From contig NZ_VOHA01000002.1 in NCBI RefSeq assembly GCF_007859315.1, positions 186,001 to 250,000 on the forward strand: a stretch of DNA of 64,000 nt, written 5' to 3'. The stretch is from Reyranella sp. CPCC 100927. Its GTDB lineage: Bacteria; Pseudomonadota; Alphaproteobacteria; Reyranellales; Reyranellaceae. Shown here piece after piece: positions 8,897 to 18,448 of the stretch. Under the pieces are notes generated by a model, which did no database searches, was not told the origin of the DNA, and saw nothing but the letters and a program-made list of their open reading frames with translations. The position numbers and the translations under genes are program-made. Positions within the stretch are counted from its first letter, which is position 1; every line of letters begins with the position of its first letter.

Positions 8897-9817
8897 TCAA
8901 TGCGGCACGGCCGACCCGGCGCGCTCGAACGCGGTGCGCACGAAGGCCGGATTGAGGATCTTGTCTGCCATCACCTGGCACCGCTTGATGAGGCGGTGCT
9001 CGTCGGGCCCGTAGTCGGGCCGCGCATTGTGAAGCGTGCACAAATTGTCCCACATCAGCACATCGCCTTCCGTCCACTCATGTGCATGGACGAACTTCGC
9101 TTGCAGCTGATGTCGGAACAGGAAATCGAGAATCTCGTCACTCTCCTGAGATGAGAGTTCGTTGATGCGAATCGAGTAACCGGGGTTGGCATAGAGCGTT
9201 TTACGACCGGTGACCGGATGCGTCAGAAACACGGGGTGCGACACGGGTGGCTTGCGGCGACGCTGCTCCTCGGTGAGCGGCGGACGCCGGCTGCCGGGTT
9301 GGCTGCGCATGTGCTCCCAGAACTTGTTGAAGTCGTGGGTAATGGTCTTGTCGGCAAGCCTGGTCTTCAGGTCACCAGGCAGTTCATCGTAAGCCGCACG
9401 CATGTCGGCAAATTCGGTCCTGCCCAACGCCTTGCCATCGCGACGCGGCACCTTGATGGCGTACAGCACGTTGGCGTAGGCGATCTCGCGGCTGTAGGAC
9501 ATGTCGGTATGCCAGTCCTGACCGGCGTCTGCGAGGCCGATCGGCTTGCCGTCCTCGACGATGTTGGACAGCACCATGACCTCGGGGTGGCCGGGTTCAT
9601 AAAAGGCGTTCGCGACGTTGATCTCGAGGGTACCGAAGCGGCCCGCGAAGGCTTTGAGTTGCGCCGCCTCGATCACCTGCTGCGGAAAGCAGACGACACC
9701 CGAATTCCCCAGCGCGCTCAGGATCGCGGCGAAGTCCTGGTCGCTGACGGGTTTCGCGATGTCGATCCCCTTGATTTGCGCACCGAGGCCGCTGGGATTG
9801 CGTTCAATATCGAGCAT
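8897..9817 (-). CDS. TauD/TfdA-family Fe(II)/2-oxoglutarate dioxygenase
   Basis: This 306-residue oxygenase has the iron-binding WHTDMSYS (His-x-Asp, about residue 103) and a distal His in DNLCTLHNARPDY (about 268). The 2-oxoglutarate-binding Arg is in HRLIKRCQV (about 280). The family hydroxylates carbons next to sulfonate, phosphonate, ether or ammonium groups. It is the first gene of the operon that continues to 6398 and diverges from the LysR gene at 10075. A role in the same pathway as the aminophosphonate-type importer downstream of that LysR is plausible but inferred. Confidence 0.88.
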   Translation of the reverse strand: MLDIERNPSGLGAQIKGIDIAKPVSDQDFAAILSALGNSGVVCFPQQVIEAAQLKAFAGRFGTLEINVANAFYEPGHPEVMVLSNIVEDGKPIGLADAGQDWHTDMSYSREIAYANVLYAIKVPRRDGKALGRTEFADMRAAYDELPGDLKTRLADKTITHDFNKFWEHMRSQPGSRRPPLTEEQRRRKPPVSHPVFLTHPVTGRKTLYANPGYSIRINELSSQESDEILDFLFRHQLQAKFVHAHEWTEGDVLMWDNLCTLHNARPDYGPDEHRLIKRCQVMADKILNPAFVRTAFERAGSAVPH

Positions 9818-10074
9818 TTCTGTCTCTTCATACCGCTTAAAGTGGTGAAGTAAACCCGATGCTGAGTACTATCGGCTCGCTTTGCAGCCGTCGAATAAAA
9901 GTTGTTGATAGTGCTTATTGTTGATTCCTTGGACGTACGCATCGCGGCGCCCGGCGATCATCCGTCACCGACAGCACAGAGCTTTTTGCTCCTCCATGCC
10001 GATTGGCGCGGCATGGCGTGGACTGCTAGTGTCTCGTCGAGAAAAACAAGGAACGACCGGGCCGGAGTGAATTG

Positions 10075-11004
10075 ATGGATTTTCGGCAGATGCAGTATTT
10101 CGTGGCGCTCGTTGAAGAGAAGAGCATCACGAAGGCGGCACGGCGGCTCAACGTCGTACAGCCCGCCGTCAGCATTCAGATCAGGAAAATCGAAACCGAC
10201 TTCGGTGTGTCCTTGTTCGAACGCCGCTCAGGCGGCGTCTATCCCAACGGCATCGCCAAGCGCCTCTATCCGCATTGTCTGGACATCCTGGAGCGCATGG
10301 CCAACGTGCGCAAACTGCTGGTCGAAGCGTCGGGGCGCTTCGTCGGCAAGGTATCGATCGGCATCCCGCCATCGGCGGCGCACGACATCGTGCCGCGTGT
10401 CCTGATCGACTACCATAAAGCGCATCCCGAGATGCAGATCCTCGCCCATGAAGGATACACGGCCAACCTTGTCGAATGGCTGGTCCGCGGCGTGCTCGAT
10501 CTGGCCATCATCAGCTTCATCGAGGGCGATCGGCGCCTGAAGTTGCAACCGCTTATCGCCGAAGAGCTGGTTCTGGTCGCGTCGGGCGACACGAAGGTGC
10601 GCGGCAATGTCGTGCCCTGCGCCAACCTCGACAAGTTCAAGCTCGTGCTGCCCTCGTCGCAGAACCTGACACGGATCCTGATGGAGACTGAGCTTGAACG
10701 TGCCGGCCTCACACTGTCTTCCGCGATGGAAACCGATTCCCTGACCACGGTCTTTGCGCTGCTGCGCAACCCCGGCTGGGCGACGATCCTGCCGGCATCG
10801 GCCGTCAGCACGCCCAACGTGCGACGCGGCTTGAAGGTCATGCGTCTTGTCGAGCCCGTGTTGCGCCGGACGCTTGTCATCGCCACGCTGCCGAACAAGG
10901 TCATGTCGGACGCCGAAAACGTCTTCATCGACCGGCTCAAAGCAGCCTTTGCTGAAGCATCAGAGCAAGGGCACGCAGCCGGCCGCTCCGCCGCCAAGCC
11001 ATAG
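10075..11004 (+). CDS. LysR-family transcriptional regulator (Nac/CynR-like group)
   Basis: The N-terminal winged helix reads MDFRQMQYFVALVEEKSITKAARRLNVVQPAVSIQIRK in pieces typical of LysR, followed by a two-lobe effector domain up to about residue 295. The ATG at 10075 has GGAG seven bases upstream; a TTG one codon before it is too close to that site. It is divergent from the TauD operon across about 257 bases and heads the aminotransferase and transporter genes, so it is the obvious candidate regulator for both. The inducer is unknown. Confidence 0.9.
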   Translation: MDFRQMQYFVALVEEKSITKAARRLNVVQPAVSIQIRKIETDFGVSLFERRSGGVYPNGIAKRLYPHCLDILERMANVRKLLVEASGRFVGKVSIGIPPSAAHDIVPRVLIDYHKAHPEMQILAHEGYTANLVEWLVRGVLDLAIISFIEGDRRLKLQPLIAEELVLVASGDTKVRGNVVPCANLDKFKLVLPSSQNLTRILMETELERAGLTLSSAMETDSLTTVFALLRNPGWATILPASAVSTPNVRRGLKVMRLVEPVLRRTLVIATLPNKVMSDAENVFIDRLKAAFAEASEQGHAAGRSAAKP

Positions 11005-11133
11005 CGGCGCATAATTCGCGTCATAACGAAAATTTAATGTACCATTGAGAGAGGCAGTGCGACTGTTCGCAGTATTGAGCGTACGCTGCGATGCATCCCA
11101 CCGCGACACAGTCGATATCGAGGCCACCACGGC

Positions 11134-12072
11134 ATGTCTTCAGCGCTCGAAATATTTCTGAATGGCAGTTTTGTCCCCGAGGCTGAAGCCAAGGTCTCCG
11201 TATTTGACCGCTGCTTCCTCTATGGCGATGGTGTGTTCGAAGGCATTGCCGTCTGGGATCGCGCGCCGTTCCGGTTCGACGCGCACATGGCCCGGCTCAA
11301 GCATGGGCTGGCCTATCTGCGGATCGAGAATCCCTACACCGACGATGAGTGGGCGCAGATCGTCGAGGATGCCATCGCACGCAACCGGATGGCGGACGGC
11401 TATCTGCGCATCCAGATCAGTCGCGGCGAGGGAATATCGTCGATCAAGTGGGAGCCGCGTCTGCTGAGAAAGCCGCAGCCCAACGTGACGATCCTGCCGA
11501 TCCCCGGTTTCCGCGACTACTACAAGGGGCTGCTGGCCGAGAAGATCGAAGCCGGCCTGCGCGGCATCATGCTGTCGCGGCCGCGCATGGCGTCTGCGGC
11601 GGTGCCGTCCGGCATCAAGCATTGCAACTACCTGAACAGCGTGCTGGGTGCGATCGAAGTGACCTCGGCGCAGGCCGACGTGGGCATTGCAATCGACCAG
11701 CAGGGCTTCGTGACCGAGGGCATCGCTTACAACGTCTTTGCCGTGAAGGGACGCCGCCTGTCGACGGCACCGCTGAACCGCGACATCCTGCCGGGCATCA
11801 CCCGCGACGTCGTGATCGAGGTTGCCCGGGCGCAGGGCTTCGAGGTCGTCGAAGAACTCTTCGATTCCTTCACGCTGTCGGCAGCCGACGAAGTGTTCAT
11901 CTGCTCGACCCTGGAGCTGGCGGTTCCGGTGGTGGAAATTTCCGGGCGCAAGATCGGTGACGGCAAGCCCGGACCAGTGTCCAAACAGCTCGGCCACCTG
12001 CTGCTGGAGACGATGGAACGCGAAGCCCAGGACTGGCGCACGCGGCGGGCGGCGCGCGTGGCGGCGCAATGA
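11134..12072 (+). CDS. Class IV PLP aminotransferase (branched-chain/D-amino-acid type)
   Basis: This fold-type IV aminotransferase of 312 residues carries FDRCFLYGDGVFEGI near the start, the Schiff-base Lys in PSGIKHCNYLNSVLG (about residue 163) and the PLP-binding EGIAYNVFAV (about 197). It interconverts an amino acid and its 2-oxo acid. It lacks enough hallmarks to separate BCAT, D-amino-acid transaminase and aminodeoxychorismate lyase. Its stop overlaps the start of the next aminotransferase by four bases (ATGA), so translation of the two is coupled. Confidence 0.85.
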   Translation: MSSALEIFLNGSFVPEAEAKVSVFDRCFLYGDGVFEGIAVWDRAPFRFDAHMARLKHGLAYLRIENPYTDDEWAQIVEDAIARNRMADGYLRIQISRGEGISSIKWEPRLLRKPQPNVTILPIPGFRDYYKGLLAEKIEAGLRGIMLSRPRMASAAVPSGIKHCNYLNSVLGAIEVTSAQADVGIAIDQQGFVTEGIAYNVFAVKGRRLSTAPLNRDILPGITRDVVIEVARAQGFEVVEELFDSFTLSAADEVFICSTLELAVPVVEISGRKIGDGKPGPVSKQLGHLLLETMEREAQDWRTRRAARVAAQ

Positions 12073-13415
12073 CGGCGGACGCTTCTTCCCCGTCCGGCAT
12101 CCAGGCTGCTACCCGATCCTCTCCCATCGCGTCACGCACACGCTCCGCCGACGCGGCACAGCAGATCGCCCGCTCGCGTGCGCTGCTGCCCAACGGAGTC
12201 AGCGGCCGCAGCGCCTTGTCACCCGATCAGACCTTCATGGCTGCCCGCGGTGCGGGTGCACGCATCTACGACTCGGATGGTGCCAACCTCGTCGACTATC
12301 ACGCCGGTGCGGGTGCTTTGATCCTGGGGCACTGCGCCCCCTCCGTCGTCGCGGCCGTGCAGGCACAGGTCGCGCTGGGATCGGTGTTCTTCGGATCGAC
12401 GGCACCGGCGACACTGAGCCTAGCCGAACGCCTGGTCGCGGCGAGCCCGTGCGCCGAGAAGGTAGCGTTTGCCACCGCGGGCTCGGAGGCCACCGCGTAT
12501 GCGTTGCGGATCGCCCGGGCCGCCACCGGCCGCAAGCTCTTCCTCAAGTTCGACGGCGCCTATCACGGCAACCAGGATCTGACGCAGGCCAAGGCGGCCT
12601 CCAATGACGGCCTCGGCATGCCGGAAACCGGCGGCGTGCCGTCCGAGACGGCGCGCCTTGCGCTGGTCGCGCCGTACAACGACATCGACGCCGTCCGCAC
12701 GCTGGCCCATCGGCACGCGCAGGAACTCGCCACCATCATCGTCGAGCCGGTGCAGAAGCACATCTTTCCACGCCCCGGCTTCCTGGAAGGCCTGCGCCAG
12801 ATCGCCCGCGATATCGGTGCGCTGTTGATCTTCGACGAGGTGGTGACCGGATTTCGGCTCGCCTACGGCGGAGCACAGAGCTATTTCGGAGTCACGCCCG
12901 ACCTCGCCTGCTATGGCAAGATCATCGGCGGCGGCTATCCGCTCGGCGCCGTGGCCGGTCCATCGGCCCTGATCGATCTTGTCTCGGGTACCCGCCGGAA
13001 CGAGCCGGGCTATGTGCTGTTCAACGGCACGCATCACGGCATGCCGGTGGCGGCCGCGGCCGGCCTGGCGACCTTGGAACAGGTCGGCAAGACCGGTTTC
13101 CACGACGCACTCAATGCCTGGACCGCCAACCTGCGGCGCGAACTTCAGAAGATCGCCGACCGCCACGCAACCGCGGTTCGAATCGACGGGGACGCATCCA
13201 TGTGGGCCGTCACCACGCTGCCTCACCCGCCGACCTGCAATGCCGATCTCGCCCGCGAAGACAATGCCCTGCTGGGCGCCATCGATCGTGGCCTTGTTGC
13301 CGGTGGTTGCTACGTGCTGCCGGGCAATCGGCGGCTCGCGACGTCGGCACACGGCGACAGCGAACTCGAGAATACGCTGTGTGCGTTCGACAGTGCTTGC
13401 CGCGGATTGCGTTGA
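12069..13415 (+). CDS. Class III aminotransferase, glutamate-1-semialdehyde aminomutase-like
   Basis: This 448-residue fold-type I enzyme has FATAGSEATAYALRIARAATGR for the cofactor phosphate, IFDEVVTGFR (PLP Asp, about residue 256) and the Lys in CYGKIIGGGYPLGAV (about 288). The sequence is closest in style to HemL-like proteins found outside haem operons, which act as omega- or beta-amino-acid transaminases. The ATG overlaps the upstream stop. Together with the ABC importer just downstream it suggests uptake and transamination of an amino compound. Confidence 0.85.
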   Translation: MTADASSPSGIQAATRSSPIASRTRSADAAQQIARSRALLPNGVSGRSALSPDQTFMAARGAGARIYDSDGANLVDYHAGAGALILGHCAPSVVAAVQAQVALGSVFFGSTAPATLSLAERLVAASPCAEKVAFATAGSEATAYALRIARAATGRKLFLKFDGAYHGNQDLTQAKAASNDGLGMPETGGVPSETARLALVAPYNDIDAVRTLAHRHAQELATIIVEPVQKHIFPRPGFLEGLRQIARDIGALLIFDEVVTGFRLAYGGAQSYFGVTPDLACYGKIIGGGYPLGAVAGPSALIDLVSGTRRNEPGYVLFNGTHHGMPVAAAAGLATLEQVGKTGFHDALNAWTANLRRELQKIADRHATAVRIDGDASMWAVTTLPHPPTCNADLAREDNALLGAIDRGLVAGGCYVLPGNRRLATSAHGDSELENTLCAFDSACRGLR

Positions 13416-13450
13416 TTGATCGCGCTGCCACAATAACAAAGGGGATCGAC

Positions 13451-14503
13451 ATGAGCACTGCATTATGGCGCACCATGCGAGGTGCATTGCTGGCTCTCGG
13501 GCTCACAGCGGCATCCGTGTGCGCCGGCCAGACTGACGCGCTGGCCCAGGGCAAGACCCGGTTGACGGTGTACACGGCGTTGGACACCGATCAGCTCGCC
13601 GCGTTCAAGAAGGCGGCCGAAGCCGACGTCCCCAACATCGATATCGTCTGGGTGCGCGAAGGCACCGGCGTCGTGGCGTCTCGCATCATCGCCGAGCGGA
13701 ACAATCCACGTGCCGACCTGATCTGGGGACTGGCCGTCACCAGCGTGATCATGCTGGAGGAGCGTGGCCTCATCGAGCCCTATACGCCCAAGGATGCGTC
13801 GGAACTCGATCCCGCCTTCGTCGATGACAAGAAGCCGATGGCCTGGACCGGGATGGATGCCTACCTGTCCGTGATCTGCTTCAACACCATCGAAGCGGCC
13901 AAGAAGAACATCCCTGCGCCGAAGACCTGGGACGACCTGCTCAAGCCGGTCTATCAGAACGAAATCGTGATGCCGAACCCGGCCTCCTCCGGCGCCGGAT
14001 ACCTCGCTGTATCGGCATGGCTGCAGAAGCGCGGCAATGACGCCGGCTGGGCCTATCTCGATGCACTCCACAAGAACATCGCGGTCTACACTCACTCCGG
14101 CTCCGCCTCGTGCGTGCAGGCCGCCCGCGGCGAGCGCGTGGTCGGCATCGGTTTCGACATGCGTGCCGCTTCGGAAAAGACCAAGGGCGCACCGATCGAC
14201 ATCATTATCCCCACCGACGGCATCGGCTGGGAGATGGAAGCGACCGCCATCGTGAAAGGCACGAAGAACCTGGACGCCGCCAAGGCGCTGGCGGACTGGA
14301 CGGTGTCGAAAAAGGCCAACGAACTCTATTCGAAGTACTTCCCGATCGTGGCCCGGTCGGATGTCAAGAACCTGCCGAAGAACTATCCGCAGGAAGCCCG
14401 CGGCGCGATGATCAAGAACGATCTCAGGTGGGCGGCAACCAACAACCAGGCAATCATTGCCGAATGGACCAAGCGCTACGACGGCAAGTCGGCGCCCAAG
14501 TAG
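13451..14503 (+). CDS. Periplasmic binding protein, 2-aminoethylphosphonate (PhnS2) type
   Basis: A signal peptide (ALLALGLTAASVCAGQTDALAQ) precedes a type 2 periplasmic binding fold that begins TRLTVYTALDTDQLAAFKKA. Phrases such as DLIWGLAVTSVIMLEERGLI and NPASSGAGYLAVSAWL match, from memory, the putative 2-aminoethylphosphonate-binding family rather than ferric-ion binders. It should capture the substrate and deliver it to the permease encoded at 15655. It lies 35 bases after the class III aminotransferase. The specificity is a family inference and could be another small zwitterion. Confidence 0.75.
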   Translation: MSTALWRTMRGALLALGLTAASVCAGQTDALAQGKTRLTVYTALDTDQLAAFKKAAEADVPNIDIVWVREGTGVVASRIIAERNNPRADLIWGLAVTSVIMLEERGLIEPYTPKDASELDPAFVDDKKPMAWTGMDAYLSVICFNTIEAAKKNIPAPKTWDDLLKPVYQNEIVMPNPASSGAGYLAVSAWLQKRGNDAGWAYLDALHKNIAVYTHSGSASCVQAARGERVVGIGFDMRAASEKTKGAPIDIIIPTDGIGWEMEATAIVKGTKNLDAAKALADWTVSKKANELYSKYFPIVARSDVKNLPKNYPQEARGAMIKNDLRWAATNNQAIIAEWTKRYDGKSAPK

Positions 14504-14526
14504 CCCGCTGTCATTTGAGGCAACGA

Positions 14527-14559
14527 CACCGGCTCCCTTTGATCTTCCGGGAGCCGGTG
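14527..14559 (+). terminator. Stem-loop between binding protein and ATPase genes
   Basis: An 11-base-pair perfect stem (14527-14537 with 14549-14559, CACCGGCTCCC and its complement) lies 24 bases after the binding-protein stop and 25 bases before the ATPase start. Hairpins here in importer operons commonly stabilise the upstream message or end part of the transcripts, so that the binding protein is made in excess. There is no T-run, so partial attenuation or RNA protection is more likely than full termination. Confidence 0.5.
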
Positions 14560-14584
14560 AGCATGAAGCAGCGCTGGAACGACA

Positions 14585-15655
14585 ATGGCCGCACCCTATC
14601 TTGAAATTTCACATCTCTCGAAGGTCTTCAGCAGCTTCCGTGCGGTGAACGACTTTTCCCTCAACGTCAACAAGGGTGAGCTTGTTTCGCTGCTGGGCCC
14701 GTCGGGTTGCGGCAAGACCACCTTGCTGCGGGCCGTCGCTGGGTTGGATCGCCAGACGAGCGGCGAAATCCGGATTGCCGGCCGCGACGTGTCGAACACG
14801 CCCGCGTCGAAGCGCAACTTCGGCATTCTCTTTCAGTCCTACGCGCTGTTTCCCAATCTGTCGGCCGCCGACAACATCGCCTACGGCCTGGTGGCGCGAC
14901 GTACGCCGCGCACCGCCATCGAAAAACGCGTTTCGGAGCTGCTCGATCTGGTCGACCTCCAAAGCCAGCGCAACAAGTATCCCGCCCAGCTTTCCGGCGG
15001 CCAACAGCAGCGGGTCGCGCTGGCGCGCGCGCTGGCCACATCACCGGAGCTGCTGCTTCTTGACGAACCGCTGTCGGCGCTCGACGCTCAGGTCCGCGTC
15101 TATCTGCGGGACGAGATTCGCAGCCTCCAGCGGCGGCTCGACATCACCACGGTCCTGGTAACGCACGACCAGGAGGAAGCGCTGGCGATTTCCGACACGG
15201 TCGTCCTCATGAACAAGGGCTCGATCGAGCAAATCGGCGCGCCGGACACGCTTTACGCCCAGCCCGCCAGCCGCTTTGCCGCCACGTTCATCGGCACGTC
15301 GTCGGCCCTGCCGGCAACGGCGCTGGGTTCCGGCACGGTTCGTCTGGGTGAGCACGTCCTGAAGACCAGGCCCTACGACGCACCATCAGCGTCATCCGTC
15401 ACAATCTGCTTTCGGCCCGAGGACGTACGGCTCGTCGATACAGCCGATGACGGCAACACGATCCAAACCCGCGTGGCGCGGTTGAGTTTTCACGGCGCCT
15501 CCTGGCGGTGCGGCCTGGCACTGACCGGCGTACCCGACGCCGTCGTGCACGCCGACTTCACAGCAGCCACCGTCCGCGACACGGCACTGGCCGAGGGGGC
15601 CGCCGTTCGCGTCGCCGTCGACCCGGATCGCATCAGCGTCTTCGCGGGTTCGTGA
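14585..15655 (+). CDS. ABC transporter ATP-binding protein, PhnT-like
   Basis: This 356-residue nucleotide-binding subunit has Walker A GPSGCGKTT (about residues 38-46), Q-loop FQSYALFPN, signature LSGGQQQR (about 138), Walker B LLLLDEPLSALD (about 157) and H-loop VLVTHDQEEA. A C-terminal TOBE-like regulatory domain follows (FRPEDVRL). It powers the importer together with the binding protein and the fused permease. The stop overlaps the permease start by one base. The sequence agrees with the putative 2-aminoethylphosphonate ATPase group. Confidence 0.88.
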   Translation: MAAPYLEISHLSKVFSSFRAVNDFSLNVNKGELVSLLGPSGCGKTTLLRAVAGLDRQTSGEIRIAGRDVSNTPASKRNFGILFQSYALFPNLSAADNIAYGLVARRTPRTAIEKRVSELLDLVDLQSQRNKYPAQLSGGQQQRVALARALATSPELLLLDEPLSALDAQVRVYLRDEIRSLQRRLDITTVLVTHDQEEALAISDTVVLMNKGSIEQIGAPDTLYAQPASRFAATFIGTSSALPATALGSGTVRLGEHVLKTRPYDAPSASSVTICFRPEDVRLVDTADDGNTIQTRVARLSFHGASWRCGLALTGVPDAVVHADFTAATVRDTALAEGAAVRVAVDPDRISVFAGS

Positions 15656-17355
15656 TGCGCAGCGCCACGTTCCTGACCAGGATCGCCGGCCCGGATATCA
15701 ACGGCAGCCGGGTTGTCATCGGCACGACCGCGCGCCTGCTGCTGTTGGCGCTCGTCCTGTTCCTGGCCGCACCTATTCTGTCGGTCCTGGTCCGGAGCCT
15801 GCAGGACGACACCGGTCAGTATGTCGGTCTGGCCAACTATCTGCATTATCTACGGAACCCGTCGCTCAGCGTCTCGATCGGCAACACGATCCTGGTCGGT
15901 CTGCTCACGACAGTCATCTGCGTGCCGCTGAGCTTCGCTTTTGCCTATTGTCTCACGCATACCTGCATGCCGAGCAAGCGCCTGTTCGCCGCCGTGACCA
16001 TGCTGCCGCTGCTGGCACCGTCACTGCTGCCCGCCATGTCCTTCGTCTACATGTTCGGACGCCAGGGCATTCTGCGCGACTGGTTTCCGTTCGAAACGGT
16101 CTATGGCCCGCAAGGCATCTGCCTCACTCAGATCTTCTATTGCTTCCCCTCGGCCGTGATGATCCTGACGGTCGCGCTGGGCATGAATGACGGCCGCCTG
16201 TACGAGGCTTCGCAGGCTTTAGGCGCCTCGCCCTTGCGCACGTTCTGGCGTGTCACGTTGCCGGCAAGCCGCTTTGGTCTCGTCAATGCCTGCTTCGTCG
16301 TATTCACCCTGGTCACAACGGATTTCGGCGCGCCCAAGATCATCGGCGGTAACTTCAGCGTTCTGTCGACCGACATCTACAAGCAGGTTGTCGGCCAGCA
16401 GAATTTCGAGATGGGCGCCGTGATCGGCGTGCTGCTGTTGCTGCCGACGATTCTCGCTTTTGCCGTCACACGCTGGCTGGAAAAGCGGCATCGGTCCGTC
16501 TTCTCCAGTCGCTCGACCATCCACCGGCCGGCACGCTCCGCCCTCGATCCGATCGCCTTCGTCTTCTGCCTGGTGATATCGGCGCTGATCTGCCTGGTGA
16601 TCGGTATCGCCGGGTGGGCGTCATTCGTGAAGTTCTGGCCCTATGACCTGTCGCTGTCGCTCAATGGCTACATGTTCCAGGATGTCGACCTCAATGGCTG
16701 GAGCTCGTATGTCAACTCGCTGGAACTGTCGTTGCTTGTGACGGTCGTCGGCACGGTCGTGATCTTCATCGGCGCTTACATCGTCGAGAAGCACGAACAC
16801 GCATGGCTGACGCGGTTTGCTCTGCAATTCCTGGCGATGCTGCCGATCGCGACCCCTGGCCTGATCCTGGGCCTGGGTTACATCATCTTCTTCAACGATC
16901 CAGCCAACCCGCTGTCGGCGCTGTTCGGCGGCATCACGATCATGGCCGTGAACACCATCGTTCACTTCTATACGGTGCCTCACATCACCGCCGTCACGGC
17001 ACTCAAGAAGATCGATCGCGAATTCGACCTGGTCTCCGATTCGCTGCGAGCGTCCCGCCTGATGGCGTTCCGCCGGGTCACGGTACCGTTGAGCGGCTCG
17101 ACCATCGCCGATATCGCAAGCTTCCTGTTCGTCAACACCATGACGACCGTGGCCGCCCTGATCTTCCTCTACACCAGTGACACCAAGACGGCGGCGATCG
17201 CGGCGATCAACATGGACGATTCCGGCATGCCGGCGTCTGCCATCGCCATGGGCATGATGATCTTCTACACGTCGGCCATTGCCCGCCTCCTTCATCTGGG
17301 CGTCGTTCGCCTCCTCGATCGGCGCATTCAGCGCTGGCGCGACCCGTCGTCCTGA
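15655..17355 (+). CDS. Fused ABC transporter permease, PhnU2-like
   Basis: The ATG at 15655 overlaps the ATPase stop (TGATG), which decides this start; a longer frame upstream would overlap the ATPase gene by almost 150 bases. The 566-residue inner-membrane protein contains two tandem permease domains, each of about six helices. The coupling loops appear as EASQALGASPLRTFWRVTLPAS (first) and DSLRASRLMAFRRVTVPLS (second). Such fusions occur in ferric and aminoethylphosphonate importers. Its stop codon directly abuts that of the convergent LysR gene. Confidence 0.88.
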   Translation: MRSATFLTRIAGPDINGSRVVIGTTARLLLLALVLFLAAPILSVLVRSLQDDTGQYVGLANYLHYLRNPSLSVSIGNTILVGLLTTVICVPLSFAFAYCLTHTCMPSKRLFAAVTMLPLLAPSLLPAMSFVYMFGRQGILRDWFPFETVYGPQGICLTQIFYCFPSAVMILTVALGMNDGRLYEASQALGASPLRTFWRVTLPASRFGLVNACFVVFTLVTTDFGAPKIIGGNFSVLSTDIYKQVVGQQNFEMGAVIGVLLLLPTILAFAVTRWLEKRHRSVFSSRSTIHRPARSALDPIAFVFCLVISALICLVIGIAGWASFVKFWPYDLSLSLNGYMFQDVDLNGWSSYVNSLELSLLVTVVGTVVIFIGAYIVEKHEHAWLTRFALQFLAMLPIATPGLILGLGYIIFFNDPANPLSALFGGITIMAVNTIVHFYTVPHITAVTALKKIDREFDLVSDSLRASRLMAFRRVTVPLSGSTIADIASFLFVNTMTTVAALIFLYTSDTKTAAIAAINMDDSGMPASAIAMGMMIFYTSAIARLLHLGVVRLLDRRIQRWRDPSS

Positions 17356-18339
17356 TCATCGACGGCGCTTTGCTGTCACCGGGCGGCGCTTCGAGCGCTG
17401 CGGCGTGGCCACCTCCGCATCGCGTGTCATCTGCATGCCGGCTTCCTGGAAGCGACGCCGGAACGCCTGACGCAGGCAACTGGACGCGTCGGTGTGCGGC
17501 AGAAGGCGCAGCAATCCCACAGCGCTGATCTCCTGTTGCCAGCGATACGGCACCTTGGCGATCAGGCCGGTGCGCAGCTCGTTGTAGACATGATGAACCT
17601 GGAAGGCCGACAGGTGATCGGAGTGCATGACGAGCGATCGCCGCAGGGCAACGTCGTCGGCCTCAAGCGCGATCTGCGGCGGCCCCGCTCCCTGGCCCGC
17701 GAACAATTCCTCGATTCGCGTGCGAACCAGGGTTCCGGATCCGCCCAGCACCCATTTCTGCTGGCACAGCTGGTCGATCTCGACATGACGTGACCGGGTC
17801 AGCGGATGGCCGGTGCGGCCGTAGATCGCCATGGCATCGTAGTAGAGCAGTTCGCAATTGAACGCGTGCTGTTCCGCTTCGCCCAGGGGCAGCATCGCCA
17901 TTTCCACCGCACCTTTGCGCAGCAGTTCCAGTACCTCCGCCGGCTGCCCGATGGCGATGTGAACGCGCGCGGCGGGAAGCTCAGCCATCAGATCGAGGAT
18001 CGCCAGCGAACAGGCCGCGAGCGGCACCACGGGCGCCGCGGCAAAGTGGAAATGGATGTTCGGCTCGCGCTGCGTGGCGGATACGCTGCGCTGCAGGCGC
18101 ACGGCATGGGCCCGGATGGCGCGGGCGTGTTCCATGACCTGCATACCCAGCTCCGTCAGGCGCACGCCGCGGGCGCCGCGCTCGAACACCCGCCCGCCCA
18201 GCGTGCGCTCCAGCAGGGCAACGGCCCGGGTCAGGGACGGCTGCGAGATGTTGAGCGCCTTGGCGGCCTTGTTCATGCTGCCGGCCTCGGCGATGGACAG
18301 CGCCGTGAGAACGTCCGCCACCAGCCTCTCGTTATTCAT
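17356..18339 (-). CDS. LysR-family transcriptional regulator
   Basis: This 327-residue regulator has an N-terminal winged helix with GSMNKAAKALNISQPSLTRAVALLERTLG, a LysR effector-binding domain and a short basic C-terminal tail (PQRSKRRPVTAKRRR). It diverges from the binding-protein gene at 18449 across about 110 bases and probably controls the LivK/FAH/VOC/hydroxylase set. The basic tail is longer than usual and may add DNA contacts. It ends stop-to-stop with the permease gene. Confidence 0.9.
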   Translation of the reverse strand: MNNERLVADVLTALSIAEAGSMNKAAKALNISQPSLTRAVALLERTLGGRVFERGARGVRLTELGMQVMEHARAIRAHAVRLQRSVSATQREPNIHFHFAAAPVVPLAACSLAILDLMAELPAARVHIAIGQPAEVLELLRKGAVEMAMLPLGEAEQHAFNCELLYYDAMAIYGRTGHPLTRSRHVEIDQLCQQKWVLGGSGTLVRTRIEELFAGQGAGPPQIALEADDVALRRSLVMHSDHLSAFQVHHVYNELRTGLIAKVPYRWQQEISAVGLLRLLPHTDASSCLRQAFRRRFQEAGMQMTRDAEVATPQRSKRRPVTAKRRR

Positions 18340-18448
18340 ATCCGTATAACCCTCGGAAATTCATTCGATTGGATTCTATAACCGCGCGGTGACATCGTCG
18401 AGCAGTCAGGCACACAGCCGTCAAGGGAACAGACCGGGGGAGGAAGCG

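Noticed and set aside
13451-17355. Ferric-iron (Fbp/Afu) ABC importer
   Set aside because: The fused permease is compatible, but the binding-protein and ATPase motifs look closer to the aminoethylphosphonate group and the neighbours are aminotransferases; a search would settle it.
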